A DNA stretch of 64,000 nt from Vreelandella profundi (GCF_019722725.1 NZ_CP077941.1:744001-808000), one strand, 5' to 3'; counted from the first letter of the stretch, positions 6,844 to 15,762 are shown. Numbers and translations are program-made. The notes: a model not told the origin generated them from the sequence alone.

Positions 6844-9387
6844 CTATTCCGGTAGCGCGTAGCCAATCACGTAATCACCCATTTTTGTACCAAAGGTGCC
6901 ATGGCCGCCCGCTGTGACGACTACATACTGACGGCCATCTGCGCCGGTATAGGTCATTGGAGTGGCCTGGCCGCCGGCCGGCAGACGCGCTTTATATAGC
7001 TCTTCGCCAGTGGTGATATCGTAACCGCGCAGGTACTGATCCAGCGTACCGCTCAAGAACGAGACGCCGCCCGCCGTAGTTAATGGGCCGCCAAGCGCAG
7101 GCACTCCCACGTTCAAGCCAATCGGTAGGCCGAACGGCATGCTGTCGCGCGTCGAGCCATTGCGATGCTGCCAAACGACCTCTGCGCTTTGTAGATCAAT
7201 CCCAGCCACGTTGCCCCAGGAGGGTGCTTGGCAAGGCAGGCCTAGTACGGAAAGCAGTGGGCCGAGTTCAACCGCATAGGGCGCGCCTTCATTAGCCTGT
7301 AAGCCCTGTTCGCTGGCAGAACCTTGGCCTTCCTCCACTTCGTCACGAGGAATCAGCGTGGACACAAACGCTAGGTATTTAGCCCCGGTGAACAGTGCTT
7401 GGCGCTCGGGGTCAACCGCAACCCCGCCCCAATTCATCACACCCACATTGCCTGGATAGATGATGCTGCCTTCTAGCGAAGGCGGAGTGTATTGGCCTTC
7501 ATAGCGTAGTGAGTTGAATTGAATGCGGCACATCATTTGATCAAACGGTGACGCGCCCCACATATCCCGCTCAGTCAGTAGCGGCGGTAGTAGGTTTAGC
7601 GCCGATTGGGTCTGGGTTTCAGCGGTCCAGTCGCCTTCTACGGCGCCTTGAGGCACAGGCACTTCTTCGATGGGAACAATCGGCTCGCCGGTTTGGCGAT
7701 TTAATATATACAGACTGCCCTGCTTGGTTGGCTGGATTACCGCAGGCTGTGTGCCGTCGTTGGTGGCTAAATCTATCAGCACCGGCTGGGCGGGTGTGTC
7801 CATATCCCATAGGTCATGGTGTACAAACTGGTAAACCCATTCAACTTGGCCGTCGTCCAGATTGAGTGCCACTAAGCTCGCGCTATAGATTTCGTCATTT
7901 TCTGTACGGTCAGCGCCATACTGATCCGGGGTAGCGTTGCCCATGGGTAGGTAAACCATGCCAAGCTGTTCGTCAACGCTGATCGGCGCCCATACGTTGG
8001 GCGAGTTGCGGGTGTAGGTTTCGCCTTCAGGCAGGGGGTCGGTATTGCCAGGATTGCCGCTATCCCAGTTCCATACCAGCTCGCCAGTGTGCACATCAAA
8101 GGCACGAATGACCCCAGATGGCTCATCGGTGGAGCTATTGTCGGTGACATGACCGCCCATAATTATCAGGTTCTCGGTCACCGTGGCAGGAGAGGTTGAG
8201 TAGTAGCCGCCCGGTGCGAAATCGCCAATATTGTTAGTTAGATCAATTTCGCCGTTATCGCCAAAGTTAGCACAGCGTTCGCCGGTATCGGCATTCAAGG
8301 CGATCAAGCGAGCATCCGCCGTTGGCAGATAAAGCCTGCGTGGGCACATGACGTCCGTGGCGCTCAGCATTGCGGGCGTAGTGCTATCTTCTGTAACGCC
8401 AAACAGCAGCGACAGAAAAGAAAGGTCTAGACTGAAAATATCGCTGTTATCGAAGATATCAAAAGACATTGCCGTGTCGCTTGTCGAGGCGCTATCTGCC
8501 TCTACGCTAGTGGCGTCTTCGTTAGGCGTGGCGGCAGAAGAGTAGCTGGCTGCATCGTAGTAGGCGAGGCCGCGGCAGGTCATGTGCGCCCAGCTGGAGA
8601 AGTCATCTGCCCCCTGCGTGCGGATTTCCGGGTCGAACTCCCAGAGTGTTTCGCCCGTTTCAGGAGAAAGCGCCATGGCACGGCTGTGCGAGGTGCAGAT
8701 ATACAGGCTGTCGTTCACTTTTAGCGGCGTATTCTGATTGGTAATTTCGGGGGGCGCATTAGAGCCCGCCTGGTCGCCAGTTTGAATGCGCCACATCTCT
8801 TCAAGCTCGCCAATGTTGTCAGGCGTGATCTGATTAAGCGAGGAATAGTGAGTGCCTGCATTGGTGCCGCCGTAAGCAGACCAGTCGTCACCAGCCATTT
8901 GGGCGGGATTAACGCTGTCGGCATTGGACGCGCTATTTGTTGCTAGGGTGCCTTTGAGCGTGCCGGGGTCGCTGAACTGACTGGCGATAGCCACGATCAC
9001 CGCCGCGCTAATGCTGCCTATAAGTGCCAAGCTGCCGCCACGTGAATGGAGAGGCTTACGCCACCAGGGGAGCAGTAGCAAAATGCCTATTAAGCAGAGG
9101 ATAGCGACCCGAGGAACCAGCTGCCACCAGTCGAGGCCCACTTCCCAAAGTGCCCAGCCTAAGGTGGCTAAAAGTATTAGCGCGTAGAGCCAGAGGGCGG
9201 CGCCTCGGCGCAAGATGAATAAAATGCCGCACGCGATAATGCTCAATCCGGCGATTAAATAGTAGGCGCTGCCGCCCAGGCTGAATAGCTTTCCGCCGCC
9301 AACGGCGAGCACCAAGCCCACTATCAACAAAACAAGGCCAGCTATGATAGCCGGCCATTTGCAGTGGTCACGCGTGCTTTCTTTCAT
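6844..9387 (-). CDS. gcd: Membrane-bound PQQ-dependent dehydrogenase, glucose/quinate/shikimate family
   Basis: An 847-residue quinoprotein that oxidises a sugar or cyclitol in the periplasm and passes electrons to ubiquinone. About five membrane helices (residues 15-150) precede an eight-bladed PQQ propeller. Matches to E. coli Gcd include HHDLWDMD (near 525, containing the catalytic aspartate), DSMPF, LPAGGQATPMTY and AGGHGTFGTKMGDY. Glucose is the likeliest substrate by resemblance; quinate or shikimate are alternatives. An acidic, hydrophobic insert of about 50 residues (roughly 280-340) replaces a short loop found in E. coli Gcd. No pqq synthesis genes are in the window; the convergent PqqU-like receptor may import the cofactor. 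Confidence 0.9.
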   Translation of the reverse strand: MKESTRDHCKWPAIIAGLVLLIVGLVLAVGGGKLFSLGGSAYYLIAGLSIIACGILFILRRGAALWLYALILLATLGWALWEVGLDWWQLVPRVAILCLIGILLLLPWWRKPLHSRGGSLALIGSISAAVIVAIASQFSDPGTLKGTLATNSASNADSVNPAQMAGDDWSAYGGTNAGTHYSSLNQITPDNIGELEEMWRIQTGDQAGSNAPPEITNQNTPLKVNDSLYICTSHSRAMALSPETGETLWEFDPEIRTQGADDFSSWAHMTCRGLAYYDAASYSSAATPNEDATSVEADSASTSDTAMSFDIFDNSDIFSLDLSFLSLLFGVTEDSTTPAMLSATDVMCPRRLYLPTADARLIALNADTGERCANFGDNGEIDLTNNIGDFAPGGYYSTSPATVTENLIIMGGHVTDNSSTDEPSGVIRAFDVHTGELVWNWDSGNPGNTDPLPEGETYTRNSPNVWAPISVDEQLGMVYLPMGNATPDQYGADRTENDEIYSASLVALNLDDGQVEWVYQFVHHDLWDMDTPAQPVLIDLATNDGTQPAVIQPTKQGSLYILNRQTGEPIVPIEEVPVPQGAVEGDWTAETQTQSALNLLPPLLTERDMWGASPFDQMMCRIQFNSLRYEGQYTPPSLEGSIIYPGNVGVMNWGGVAVDPERQALFTGAKYLAFVSTLIPRDEVEEGQGSASEQGLQANEGAPYAVELGPLLSVLGLPCQAPSWGNVAGIDLQSAEVVWQHRNGSTRDSMPFGLPIGLNVGVPALGGPLTTAGGVSFLSGTLDQYLRGYDITTGEELYKARLPAGGQATPMTYTGADGRQYVVVTAGGHGTFGTKMGDYVIGYALPE

Positions 9388-9458
9388 GAGATGTCCCCTT
9401 ATGAAAACGTACTAACGTTGCCTGATTCAGCTAGCCAGACAACATGCCAACAACGCGC

Positions 9459-9599
9459 TTTAACCCATCGACAGCGCCGATGGGTTAAAACACACCTTTT
9501 CAGTGGTTATTTTAATAATCAAGCCGCTATTGGTCTAACGGTTTGAGATTTTTTCTGAGGCGAGCACGCTACCGCAACAAAGCAGCCGTTGCGGTAGCG
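9459..9599. other. Two stem-loops between curA-like gene and PQQ dehydrogenase gene
   Basis: There are two perfect 12-bp inverted repeats: TTTAACCCATCG at 9459-9470 with its complement at 9478-9489, and CGCTACCGCAAC at 9567-9578 with 9588-9599. The right one lies just beyond the curA-like stop and could end that transcript, although no T tract follows. The left one, about 75-100 bp upstream of the dehydrogenase start, could be an operator or second terminator. Confidence 0.45.
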
Positions 9600-9620
9600 G
9601 TTAGAGAGGAGGTGAGAGCG

Positions 9621-10619
9621 CTATAGCTTAACCAGCATTTTTCCGGTGTTGCCACCCTCAAACAGCGCAAGGAAGGCATCAGGCGTACTCTCCAAGCCTT
9701 CTTTGATGGTTTCTTTGTACACCAGCTTGCCTGCTTCTACCTGGGGAGTCACTTCGTTTAGGAAATAGGGGTAGCTTGACCAGTGATCAGAAACGATGAA
9801 GCCCTGCATCTTCGCTTTACGTATCAGCAGTTGAGAAAGGTTGCTGGGGCCGGGCGCTGGCGCTTCAGCGTTATAGCTATCGATCATGCCGCAAACGGCG
9901 ATGCGCGCACCTTCATTTAGCTGGCTGAGCGCTGCTTCAAGGCAGATGCCGCCAACGTTTTCGTAATACACGTCGATGCCGTTAGGGCAGGCAAGCTTAA
10001 TAGCATCGCTTAATTCTTGCGCGGTTCGGTTTTGATAGCTGACAGGCTCGACGCCTAATGATTCAAGCCATGCGAGCTTATGAGCCGCGCCCGCAATGCC
10101 AACGACATGGCAGCCCTTTGCTTTCGCCAGCTGAACGGCCAGCGAGCCAACCGCACCACTTGCCGCGCTCACTAAAACGTTGTCGCCCGGCTTGCATTCG
10201 GCAATTAGGTTGAGGCCGGTCCAGGCGGTCATGCCTGGCATTCCCAGCACGCCCAGATATGCCTGTTCAGGCACGTCATTTTCCGGTAAAGGCGTTAGCC
10301 CTTCTGCGGGAAGTTGGGCAATATCACGCCAGCCGCCCATGTGACTGACTTTATCACCGACCTTAAGGTGTGAATCGTTGGACTCGATAACCTCGCCAAT
10401 CGCACCGCCTTCCATCGGTTTGCCAATTTCAAACGGTTCGACATAGGTGCGCACACCGCTCATGCGACCACGCATGTAGGGATCAACAGACAACCAGTGG
10501 TTGCGAATACGCACTTCGCCTTGGGCAAGATCAGGCAGCGTTTGCGTCTCAAGCGCGAACAGAGAGCGGTCGGGCAGGCCGTTGGGATAAGCGGTAAGCG
10601 TGTAAAAGCGCGACTGCAT
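9621..10619 (-). CDS. NADPH-dependent medium-chain reductase, CurA/YncB-like
   Basis: A 332-residue zinc-free MDR-superfamily oxidoreductase that reduces activated C=C bonds (alkenals, curcumin-type enones) with NADPH. Features: N-terminal GroES-like domain with LSVDPYMRGRM, then nucleotide-binding fold with SAASGAVGSLAVQLAKAKG and a downstream YYENVGG. The start at 10619 follows AGGAGA by six bases; a longer upstream frame does not look like protein. In E. coli yncB (curA) lies close to yncD (pqqU); here the homologues are also within about 3 kb, separated by gcd. Cytoplasmic; the physiological substrate is unknown. Confidence 0.85.
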   Translation of the reverse strand: MQSRFYTLTAYPNGLPDRSLFALETQTLPDLAQGEVRIRNHWLSVDPYMRGRMSGVRTYVEPFEIGKPMEGGAIGEVIESNDSHLKVGDKVSHMGGWRDIAQLPAEGLTPLPENDVPEQAYLGVLGMPGMTAWTGLNLIAECKPGDNVLVSAASGAVGSLAVQLAKAKGCHVVGIAGAAHKLAWLESLGVEPVSYQNRTAQELSDAIKLACPNGIDVYYENVGGICLEAALSQLNEGARIAVCGMIDSYNAEAPAPGPSNLSQLLIRKAKMQGFIVSDHWSSYPYFLNEVTPQVEAGKLVYKETIKEGLESTPDAFLALFEGGNTGKMLVKL

Positions 10620-10767
10620 AAATGTCTCCTGCGAATGCGTTACATGATGAGCATCACGCGCGTTAAATGACGCGTGCTGTGCTCCTTGTAGCATAGAGAC
10701 CATTAGCCTGCTGGCAAGTTCGTCAATGTATGTTAATTGGCGCTTAGAAACAGAAAACGCAAAAGAA

Positions 10768-10796
10768 ACAGGGCGATCCATTGCTGGTCGCCCTGT
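10768..10796 (-). terminator. Terminator downstream of rlpA-like gene
   Basis: ACAGGGCGA pairs with TCGCCCTGT (10768-10776 with 10788-10796), with an inner CCA/TGG extension. On the minus strand the hairpin is followed by TTTCTTTT. It lies about 90 bp past the rlpA-like stop and upstream of the curA-like gene. Confidence 0.65.
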
Positions 10797-10882
10797 ATAT
10801 ATGCTGCTGTTACGATACTGCGTGTGCTGTCGCATTGATTAGGCTAAGGGGTATCACACACCAACCAAGAATGTGTTATCCG

Positions 10883-11263
10883 TTAATCCAACAGCGTTAC
10901 CATCACCGGTGCCGTACCGCGTCGGAGCATGCCAAGCTTAACCGCCGCGCGTTTAGATAAATCAATGATTCGCCCTTGCACAAAGGGGCCACGGTCATTG
11001 ATCAACACTTCTACTTCTTGCCCTGTATCCGGGCGTGTCACCAGTACTTTCGTTCCGAAAGGCAGGCTCGGATGAGCCGCAGTAAGTGCCTGTTGGTCAA
11101 AGGGTTCCCCACTGGCGGTGGTGGCTCCCTGAAAGCGATCGCTGTAAAACGAGGCGACACCTTCCTGTATTTCTGTTTCATGTGCAAAGGCACTATTGGC
11201 AGCGCTACATGATACAATCGCTGCCAAGCAAATCGTTCGGATTAGTCTTTTTCGGGCTCCCAT
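10883..11263 (-). CDS. Short RlpA-like double-psi beta-barrel protein
   Basis: A 126-residue exported protein: signal peptide ending near AFAHE, then one RlpA domain. Visible signatures are GVASFYSDRFQGATTASGE, FGTKVLV and NDRGPFVQGRIIDLS. RlpA homologues are lytic transglycosylases that cut peptidoglycan strands lacking stem peptides, mainly at the septum. There is no lipobox and no SPOR domain, so this is a minimal periplasmic version and septal targeting is doubtful. The ATG at 11263 is preceded by GAGG. Other RlpA-like genes may exist elsewhere. Confidence 0.85.
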   Translation of the reverse strand: MGARKRLIRTICLAAIVSCSAANSAFAHETEIQEGVASFYSDRFQGATTASGEPFDQQALTAAHPSLPFGTKVLVTRPDTGQEVEVLINDRGPFVQGRIIDLSKRAAVKLGMLRRGTAPVMVTLLD

Positions 11264-11586
11264 GGGAGTACCTCAGTTTTGCGTGTCACGAATCCCGCAC
11301 TCTTGATGAGGTGCCTTATAGGCCCAACGATAGTACCCGTGTCGTTTAAGCTCAGCAAGCTTTAAGAAGATCGGTGCAATTAGGTTCATATTCAAGATTT
11401 TTATTCTTTTGTTATGCGACCTTGAATTTCAGCGACTTAGCGAATTGTGCAGGGATTGTGTCAATAATAGCGTGAGTGAAATACAGTGTTTTTTATGAAA
11501 CGCTCACTTGAATAGCGTAAGCACCTTATACTTACGATTGATGCATTAATTAATCATTGTCATTGCGACTTAATTGGACACCATTT
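11264..11586. other. 323-bp intergenic region between divergent rlpA-like and repeat-protein genes
   Basis: AT-rich and without a convincing gene. It must hold promoters for both flanking genes. A possible -10 element TATACT lies at 11527-11532 for the right-hand gene, but no good -35 matches it. No strong inverted repeat was found. Confidence 0.4.
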
Positions 11587-13032
11587 ATGGCTAAATCTTC
11601 TTCCTTGGGTTTTGTACTTGTAGCGGTTGGCGGCGTTGTCGTTGGCTTTTTGGCCGCTCAAGTTATTCCTTTACAGGGGCAGTCAAGTGACGAGTCGGTT
11701 ATCGAGACTGTTGATGGGGCGGGCGAGCAGCCTTCTGCGGCTATTGCCGGATTGGAAAAATTTACACTCAACGAGCGTATGAATGGTGAAATAACGTCGG
11801 CTAGCGAGCTCAACGGTAAAGATGGCAGCCGTTTTTTACGCTACGCCATGACGTTGGAAGCAGAAGATTTAGTCGAAATTTCGCTGCGTGGCGCATTGCA
11901 GGGCGTAGTGGCTCTGTATGATGATCAGTTGCAGCTGCTTGAAAGCGCGCCAACGGTACGCCAGCGTGTTGAAGAGAGCGGTGATTATGTGGTGGTGGTG
12001 AGCGGTGCTGATGCGCAAAGTTACGGCCCGTTTAGCGTCAATGGCCGTACTATCGAGCTAAGTGATTCCGATACGCTAACCGTTGATGCGCCTATCGATA
12101 GCTGGCTCAATAACGAAGCCCGTGAATTTACCCTGACGATTGCAGAAGCAGGCATGTATCAAATAGAGATGCGTGCCGATGACTTCGATGCCTACCTAGT
12201 GTTGGAAGGCCCCAACGGCTATCTGCGCGAGGATGACGATAGCGCTGGTGAATTAAACGCACGCATTTCGGATTTTCTAGCCCCGGGTGATTACACGCTG
12301 CGAGCACGTACGGCCTATGGGGACGGCAATGGCTTATTCTCGCTAACGGCAGAGCCACGTGAGCTGCCTGGCGATGGCGAGCTGCGCAATGATGGTCCTA
12401 TTGCGCCCAATGAATCCTTTAATGGTTGGTACAGCGGACAAGATCTTGGCTATGAGTTAGAGATCGAAGAAGCCGGTATGTACCAAATTGAGATGAGCTC
12501 CAGCGAAGTTGATTCCTACCTGGTGTTAGAAGGTCCCAATGGCTACTACCGTGAAGATGACGATAGCGCAGGCAATTTGGATGCGCAGATTGCTGACTTT
12601 TTAGCACCCGGCACCTATCAGCTAACGGCACGTACGGCCTATGGTTCCACCAGCGGTCTATTCACGCTTGCCGTTGAGCCGCGTGAACTGCCCGATGACG
12701 TTGAGTTGCAAAACGAAGGCGCGCTCACGTCTGGCGATACGTTAAATGGCTGGTACAGCGGTGAGCCGCTTACGTATGAGCTCACGCTTGAGGAAAGCTC
12801 GCTAGTGACGATTGCTATGCGTTCTTCAGACTTTGATACCTTCTTGGAAATTAACGGCCCAGGCGTTTCTGTAAGTGACGATGATGGTGCAGGCGGCACC
12901 GATTCGCAGTTGCGCGAGCAGCTGCTACCGGGAACCTACACGGTAAGCGCACGCGGATTCAGCACCGCTGGCAGCGGTATGTTTGAGCTGAACGTTGAGA
13001 CTGAAGCCACGGATATTGCGCCGGATATGTAA
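11587..13032 (+). CDS. Membrane-anchored protein with PPC-like beta-sandwich repeats
   Basis: A 481-residue protein of unknown function. One N-terminal hydrophobic helix (about residues 6-28, no lipobox) suggests a signal anchor with a periplasmic body. Three repeats of exactly 108 residues follow: start points 12151, 12475 and 12799, each 324 bp apart. Repeats 1 and 2 share GMYQIEM, YLVLEGPNGY, REDDDSAG and ADFLAPG or SDFLAPG; repeat 3 is diverged. A more degenerate copy precedes them. The pattern resembles bacterial pre-peptidase C-terminal (PPC) domains, which usually decorate secreted proteases; here no catalytic domain is present. Acidic composition fits a halophile. The ATG at 11587 is chosen because the region upstream starts with TTG only. 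Confidence 0.7.
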   Translation: MAKSSSLGFVLVAVGGVVVGFLAAQVIPLQGQSSDESVIETVDGAGEQPSAAIAGLEKFTLNERMNGEITSASELNGKDGSRFLRYAMTLEAEDLVEISLRGALQGVVALYDDQLQLLESAPTVRQRVEESGDYVVVVSGADAQSYGPFSVNGRTIELSDSDTLTVDAPIDSWLNNEAREFTLTIAEAGMYQIEMRADDFDAYLVLEGPNGYLREDDDSAGELNARISDFLAPGDYTLRARTAYGDGNGLFSLTAEPRELPGDGELRNDGPIAPNESFNGWYSGQDLGYELEIEEAGMYQIEMSSSEVDSYLVLEGPNGYYREDDDSAGNLDAQIADFLAPGTYQLTARTAYGSTSGLFTLAVEPRELPDDVELQNEGALTSGDTLNGWYSGEPLTYELTLEESSLVTIAMRSSDFDTFLEINGPGVSVSDDDGAGGTDSQLREQLLPGTYTVSARGFSTAGSGMFELNVETEATDIAPDM

Positions 13033-13058
13033 TTTCCCACGCTTTTGACGCAGTCAAT

Positions 13059-13091
13059 AACGCCCCTGCCGCTCATAGCGACAAGGGCGTT
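13059..13091. terminator. Weak bidirectional hairpin
   Basis: AACGCCC (13059-13065) pairs with GGGCGTT (13085-13091) across a 19-base loop, between two convergent genes. Confidence 0.45.
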
Positions 13092-13115
13092 TGCATTTGT
13101 TTGGGAACATAGCGC

Positions 13116-13994
13116 CTAGCGGCCCGCTTTGATACAGCCAGTGACGACCAGCACCGCCGCCGCGGGCAGGCGCCAGTCAAGAACGCTCATCCCCGCCAAG
13201 ACCAGAAGCAGGGCGGCTAAAATGGGTACGCCGTAAGCAAGGCTGCCCACCAAACTGGTGTGCCCCCAGCGAAGGGCTTTATCCCAAGCCACCATCGCTA
13301 CCCCGTACGGGCCTAGCCCCAGCGCGATACCTGCCAAAAGTGCTTCTCCACTGGGCAGCGTAAGGTGTCCTTCCAATAGCAGGCTAGCGCCCGCAGCGAT
13401 AGCGCTAGCAACAAGCAGCAGCCCGGGTAATAGCGGCGTGATTGCTACCGGCGCCGCTTGAGTCAACCACGAGTAAATAGCCCAGCAAAAGGCTGCTAAA
13501 AGTGCCAGTGCGTAGCCAGTGGTCGCGCCACCTAGGCCGCCACTGATCGCTTGGGGTACGAGCAGCAGCGCCGCGCCTGAAAACGCAATCAGTGCGCCTA
13601 AAACGCCGGCTAAGCGTAAGCGACCAAAGCGACTCCATTGGGTTAGCAGAACAAACAGCACGGGCCAAGTATAGGTAATCAGCGCCGCTTCAGCGGCGGG
13701 CGCTAAACGCATGCCAATAAAGTACGTGCTCACGGCGCCGAAAATAAGCAGCGGAACGCCTACCCACACGCTGCACTGCCAGCCCAAGCCGCTGGCGGCG
13801 ACGTTGACGCGGCGGCTTAAGGGGAGCGTTGCTAGCGCCCCAGCCAGTAGCGTTAGTGCCGTTAGCTGCAGGGGTGGCGTGGTTTTGGCGAATTCAGCCA
13901 GTAGCGGTGCCGCACTCCAAAGCATCACGGCCACCAGCGCCGCGCCAATGCTGTACCAGCGTGGAAATATGACGGGGGAGTGAACGGGATGCAT
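13116..13994 (-). CDS. EamA/DMT-family exporter, YddG-like
   Basis: A 292-residue inner-membrane protein with about ten hydrophobic helices in two EamA halves. The stretch LGLGPYGVAMVAWDKALRWG in the second half resembles YddG-type aromatic amino acid exporters, but substrate is not determinable. The start at 13994 follows AGGAG by seven bases. It is divergent from a LysR gene with a perfect inverted repeat between them, the usual layout of a LysR-controlled exporter. Confidence 0.8.
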   Translation of the reverse strand: MHPVHSPVIFPRWYSIGAALVAVMLWSAAPLLAEFAKTTPPLQLTALTLLAGALATLPLSRRVNVAASGLGWQCSVWVGVPLLIFGAVSTYFIGMRLAPAAEAALITYTWPVLFVLLTQWSRFGRLRLAGVLGALIAFSGAALLLVPQAISGGLGGATTGYALALLAAFCWAIYSWLTQAAPVAITPLLPGLLLVASAIAAGASLLLEGHLTLPSGEALLAGIALGLGPYGVAMVAWDKALRWGHTSLVGSLAYGVPILAALLLVLAGMSVLDWRLPAAAVLVVTGCIKAGR

Positions 13995-14054
13995 GTGCGA
14001 TCTCCTTGATTTAAGCATGTGCAGAGCAGCATACTCATTGCCAATACATCACAA

Positions 14055-14093
14055 TATCAATCTTTATTGATAGTATTCATCAAGGTTTATGAT
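14055..14093. promoter_or_regulatory. Probable LysR operator
   Basis: TATCAAT-CTTT-ATTGATA is a perfect 7-4-7 inverted repeat at 14055-14072, followed by a partial ATCA...TGAT pair at 14080-14093 next to the LysR start codon. The position between divergent genes fits an autoregulating LysR site. Confidence 0.6.
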
Positions 14094-14095
14094 AT

Positions 14096-14968
14096 ATGCG
14101 TGCACCGACGTTGGATCTCACTTTACTGCGTACGCTGGTTGCCATTTCTGATACCGGCAGCGTGACCGCGGCGGCTAAGCGTTTGGATTACACTCAGTCG
14201 ACGGTCAGCATGCAGCTACAGCGATTAGAAGCGCAGCTAGCGCTTACGCTGCATGAGCGAGAAGGGCGACGAATACGCTTTACCTCGGAAGGAGAGCGCC
14301 TGCTTAGTCACGCGCGCCGCCTGTTGGCGCTTAACGACGAAGCGTGGAGCGATATGCAGGCGCGCCAAGTCACCGGTGATCTTACCTTGGGGATTCCCGA
14401 AGATTACGCGTCGTTATTGCCCTCCGTGTTTGCTTACTTCCATCAGCTTTATCCGGCGGTTGGTTTAAGGGTTATTTGCGGCACTAGCGCACTGCTCGTT
14501 GAGCAAGTTAAGGCCAAAGCATTGGATTTGGCGTTAGTGACTCGCCAGCGCAACTCCCCCGGTGGTGATGTCATCCGCCGCGAGCCGTTGATGTGGGCGG
14601 TAGGCATCAATCAACAGCCGTTGCTTAGTGACCCGCTGCCGCTGGCGCTCTATTCCCCCGGCGCTGATGTGTTTCGTGAAGTGGCCGAGCAGGCGCTGCA
14701 GGCCGCGGGTCGCAGCTGGCGGGTTGCCTATACCAGCCAGTCAATGACCGGGTTAGCGCCTATCGTGACCGCGGGGCTTGCGGTGGTGGTAGTCACACGC
14801 AGTATGCTGACGCCATCTTTGCGACCTTTGGATGAAAGTAGCGGGCTGCCCGCGCTACCGATGATTGAGCTGGCGCTTCACCGCGCGCCGCATCGCCCTT
14901 CAGAGCCGGCGCGCCGTTTAGCAGAGTTGATTCGTGAGCAGCTAGCCGTGTCTACGGAAGCGCTATAA
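14096..14968 (+). CDS. LysR-family transcriptional regulator
   Basis: A 290-residue regulator. The N-terminal winged helix-turn-helix reads LLRTLVAISDTGSVTAAAKR then LDYTQSTVSMQLQRLE (residues 7-43), followed by a periplasmic-binding-protein-like effector domain. The N-terminal half resembles the LrhA/PecT-like subgroup in layout. It probably controls the divergent EamA exporter and itself. The effector is unknown. Confidence 0.88.
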   Translation: MRAPTLDLTLLRTLVAISDTGSVTAAAKRLDYTQSTVSMQLQRLEAQLALTLHEREGRRIRFTSEGERLLSHARRLLALNDEAWSDMQARQVTGDLTLGIPEDYASLLPSVFAYFHQLYPAVGLRVICGTSALLVEQVKAKALDLALVTRQRNSPGGDVIRREPLMWAVGINQQPLLSDPLPLALYSPGADVFREVAEQALQAAGRSWRVAYTSQSMTGLAPIVTAGLAVVVVTRSMLTPSLRPLDESSGLPALPMIELALHRAPHRPSEPARRLAELIREQLAVSTEAL

Positions 14969-15073
14969 GGTAAGTAACGTTTAGCGTTGATTGTGGCGCA
15001 ATGCTTTAATCAGCGTGAGGGAGCGTTACTGGCTAGAATGATAAGCAAATAAATTGGCGGTTAGGAGCATGGC

Positions 15074-15631
15074 ATGCACGAACTGGATCACTATATTTAC
15101 CCGCATAGGATGCTGCACTGGCTAGTCGCGGGGGCGGTACTACTCTCATTGGCCAGTGGTTTAACGCTGGGCTTTGTAGGCTTTGATCGTATCCTCGCCT
15201 TGGTGGGAAGTACGCTTACCAACTTGCTATACACCAGTCATAAGACGCTCGGCGTGTTGATCTTGCTGCTGATGACGCTGCGCATCATTACGCGCCTAGC
15301 CTTTGTGGTGCCAGATCATTCACCGCCGCTGAGCGCATTTGAGCGTATCGTCAGCACTAGCGTGCATCACCTGTTGTATTTGGCACTTATTATTATGCCG
15401 TTAGTGGGCTGGGCCGCGACGGCAAGCGGCGGGTTTCCAGTGGAGTTTTTCACGTGGCAGCTACCCGGGTTAATCGGCCGTCATGAGCAGCTGTCCGAGC
15501 AGCTGTTTATATGGCATGGATGGCTTGCCTGGATCATTTTGGGGCTAGTGGTTCTGCACGTCGCGGGGGCGCTGTTCCATTGGCGTATCAAGCGCGACAA
15601 CGTGATGACGCGGATGAGCCTGTTTGATTAA
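15074..15631 (+). CDS. Cytochrome b561-family protein
   Basis: A 185-residue four-helix membrane cytochrome. Candidate haem-ligand histidines occur in HRMLHWLVAG (helix 1), TSHKTLG (helix 2), SVHHLLYLALI (helix 3) and VVLHVAGALFHW (helix 4), the pattern of bacterial YceJ/CybB-type b561 proteins, which carry two haems b and move electrons between quinol and a partner. TAGGAG precedes the ATG. The partner is unknown; no adjacent substrate gene is evident. Confidence 0.85.
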   Translation: MHELDHYIYPHRMLHWLVAGAVLLSLASGLTLGFVGFDRILALVGSTLTNLLYTSHKTLGVLILLLMTLRIITRLAFVVPDHSPPLSAFERIVSTSVHHLLYLALIIMPLVGWAATASGGFPVEFFTWQLPGLIGRHEQLSEQLFIWHGWLAWIILGLVVLHVAGALFHWRIKRDNVMTRMSLFD

Positions 15632-15710
15632 GCCGAGCGAGCGCGCTGATTAAGTCGGGCGCGCCTGGCGTTGCCATAGCCGCCCACTGAGCGGCATCGT
15701 AACTGCTTTG

Positions 15711-15753
15711 AAAGCCAGGAGCCGGGTCTATATCTGACCCGGCTCCTGGCTTT
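15711..15753. terminator. Strong bidirectional terminator
   Basis: A perfect 18-bp stem (15711-15728 with 15736-15753) with a 7-base loop, ending in TTTT on the plus strand. It separates the b561 gene from the convergent pncB. Confidence 0.85.
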
Positions 15754-15762
15754 TCATTGGTC

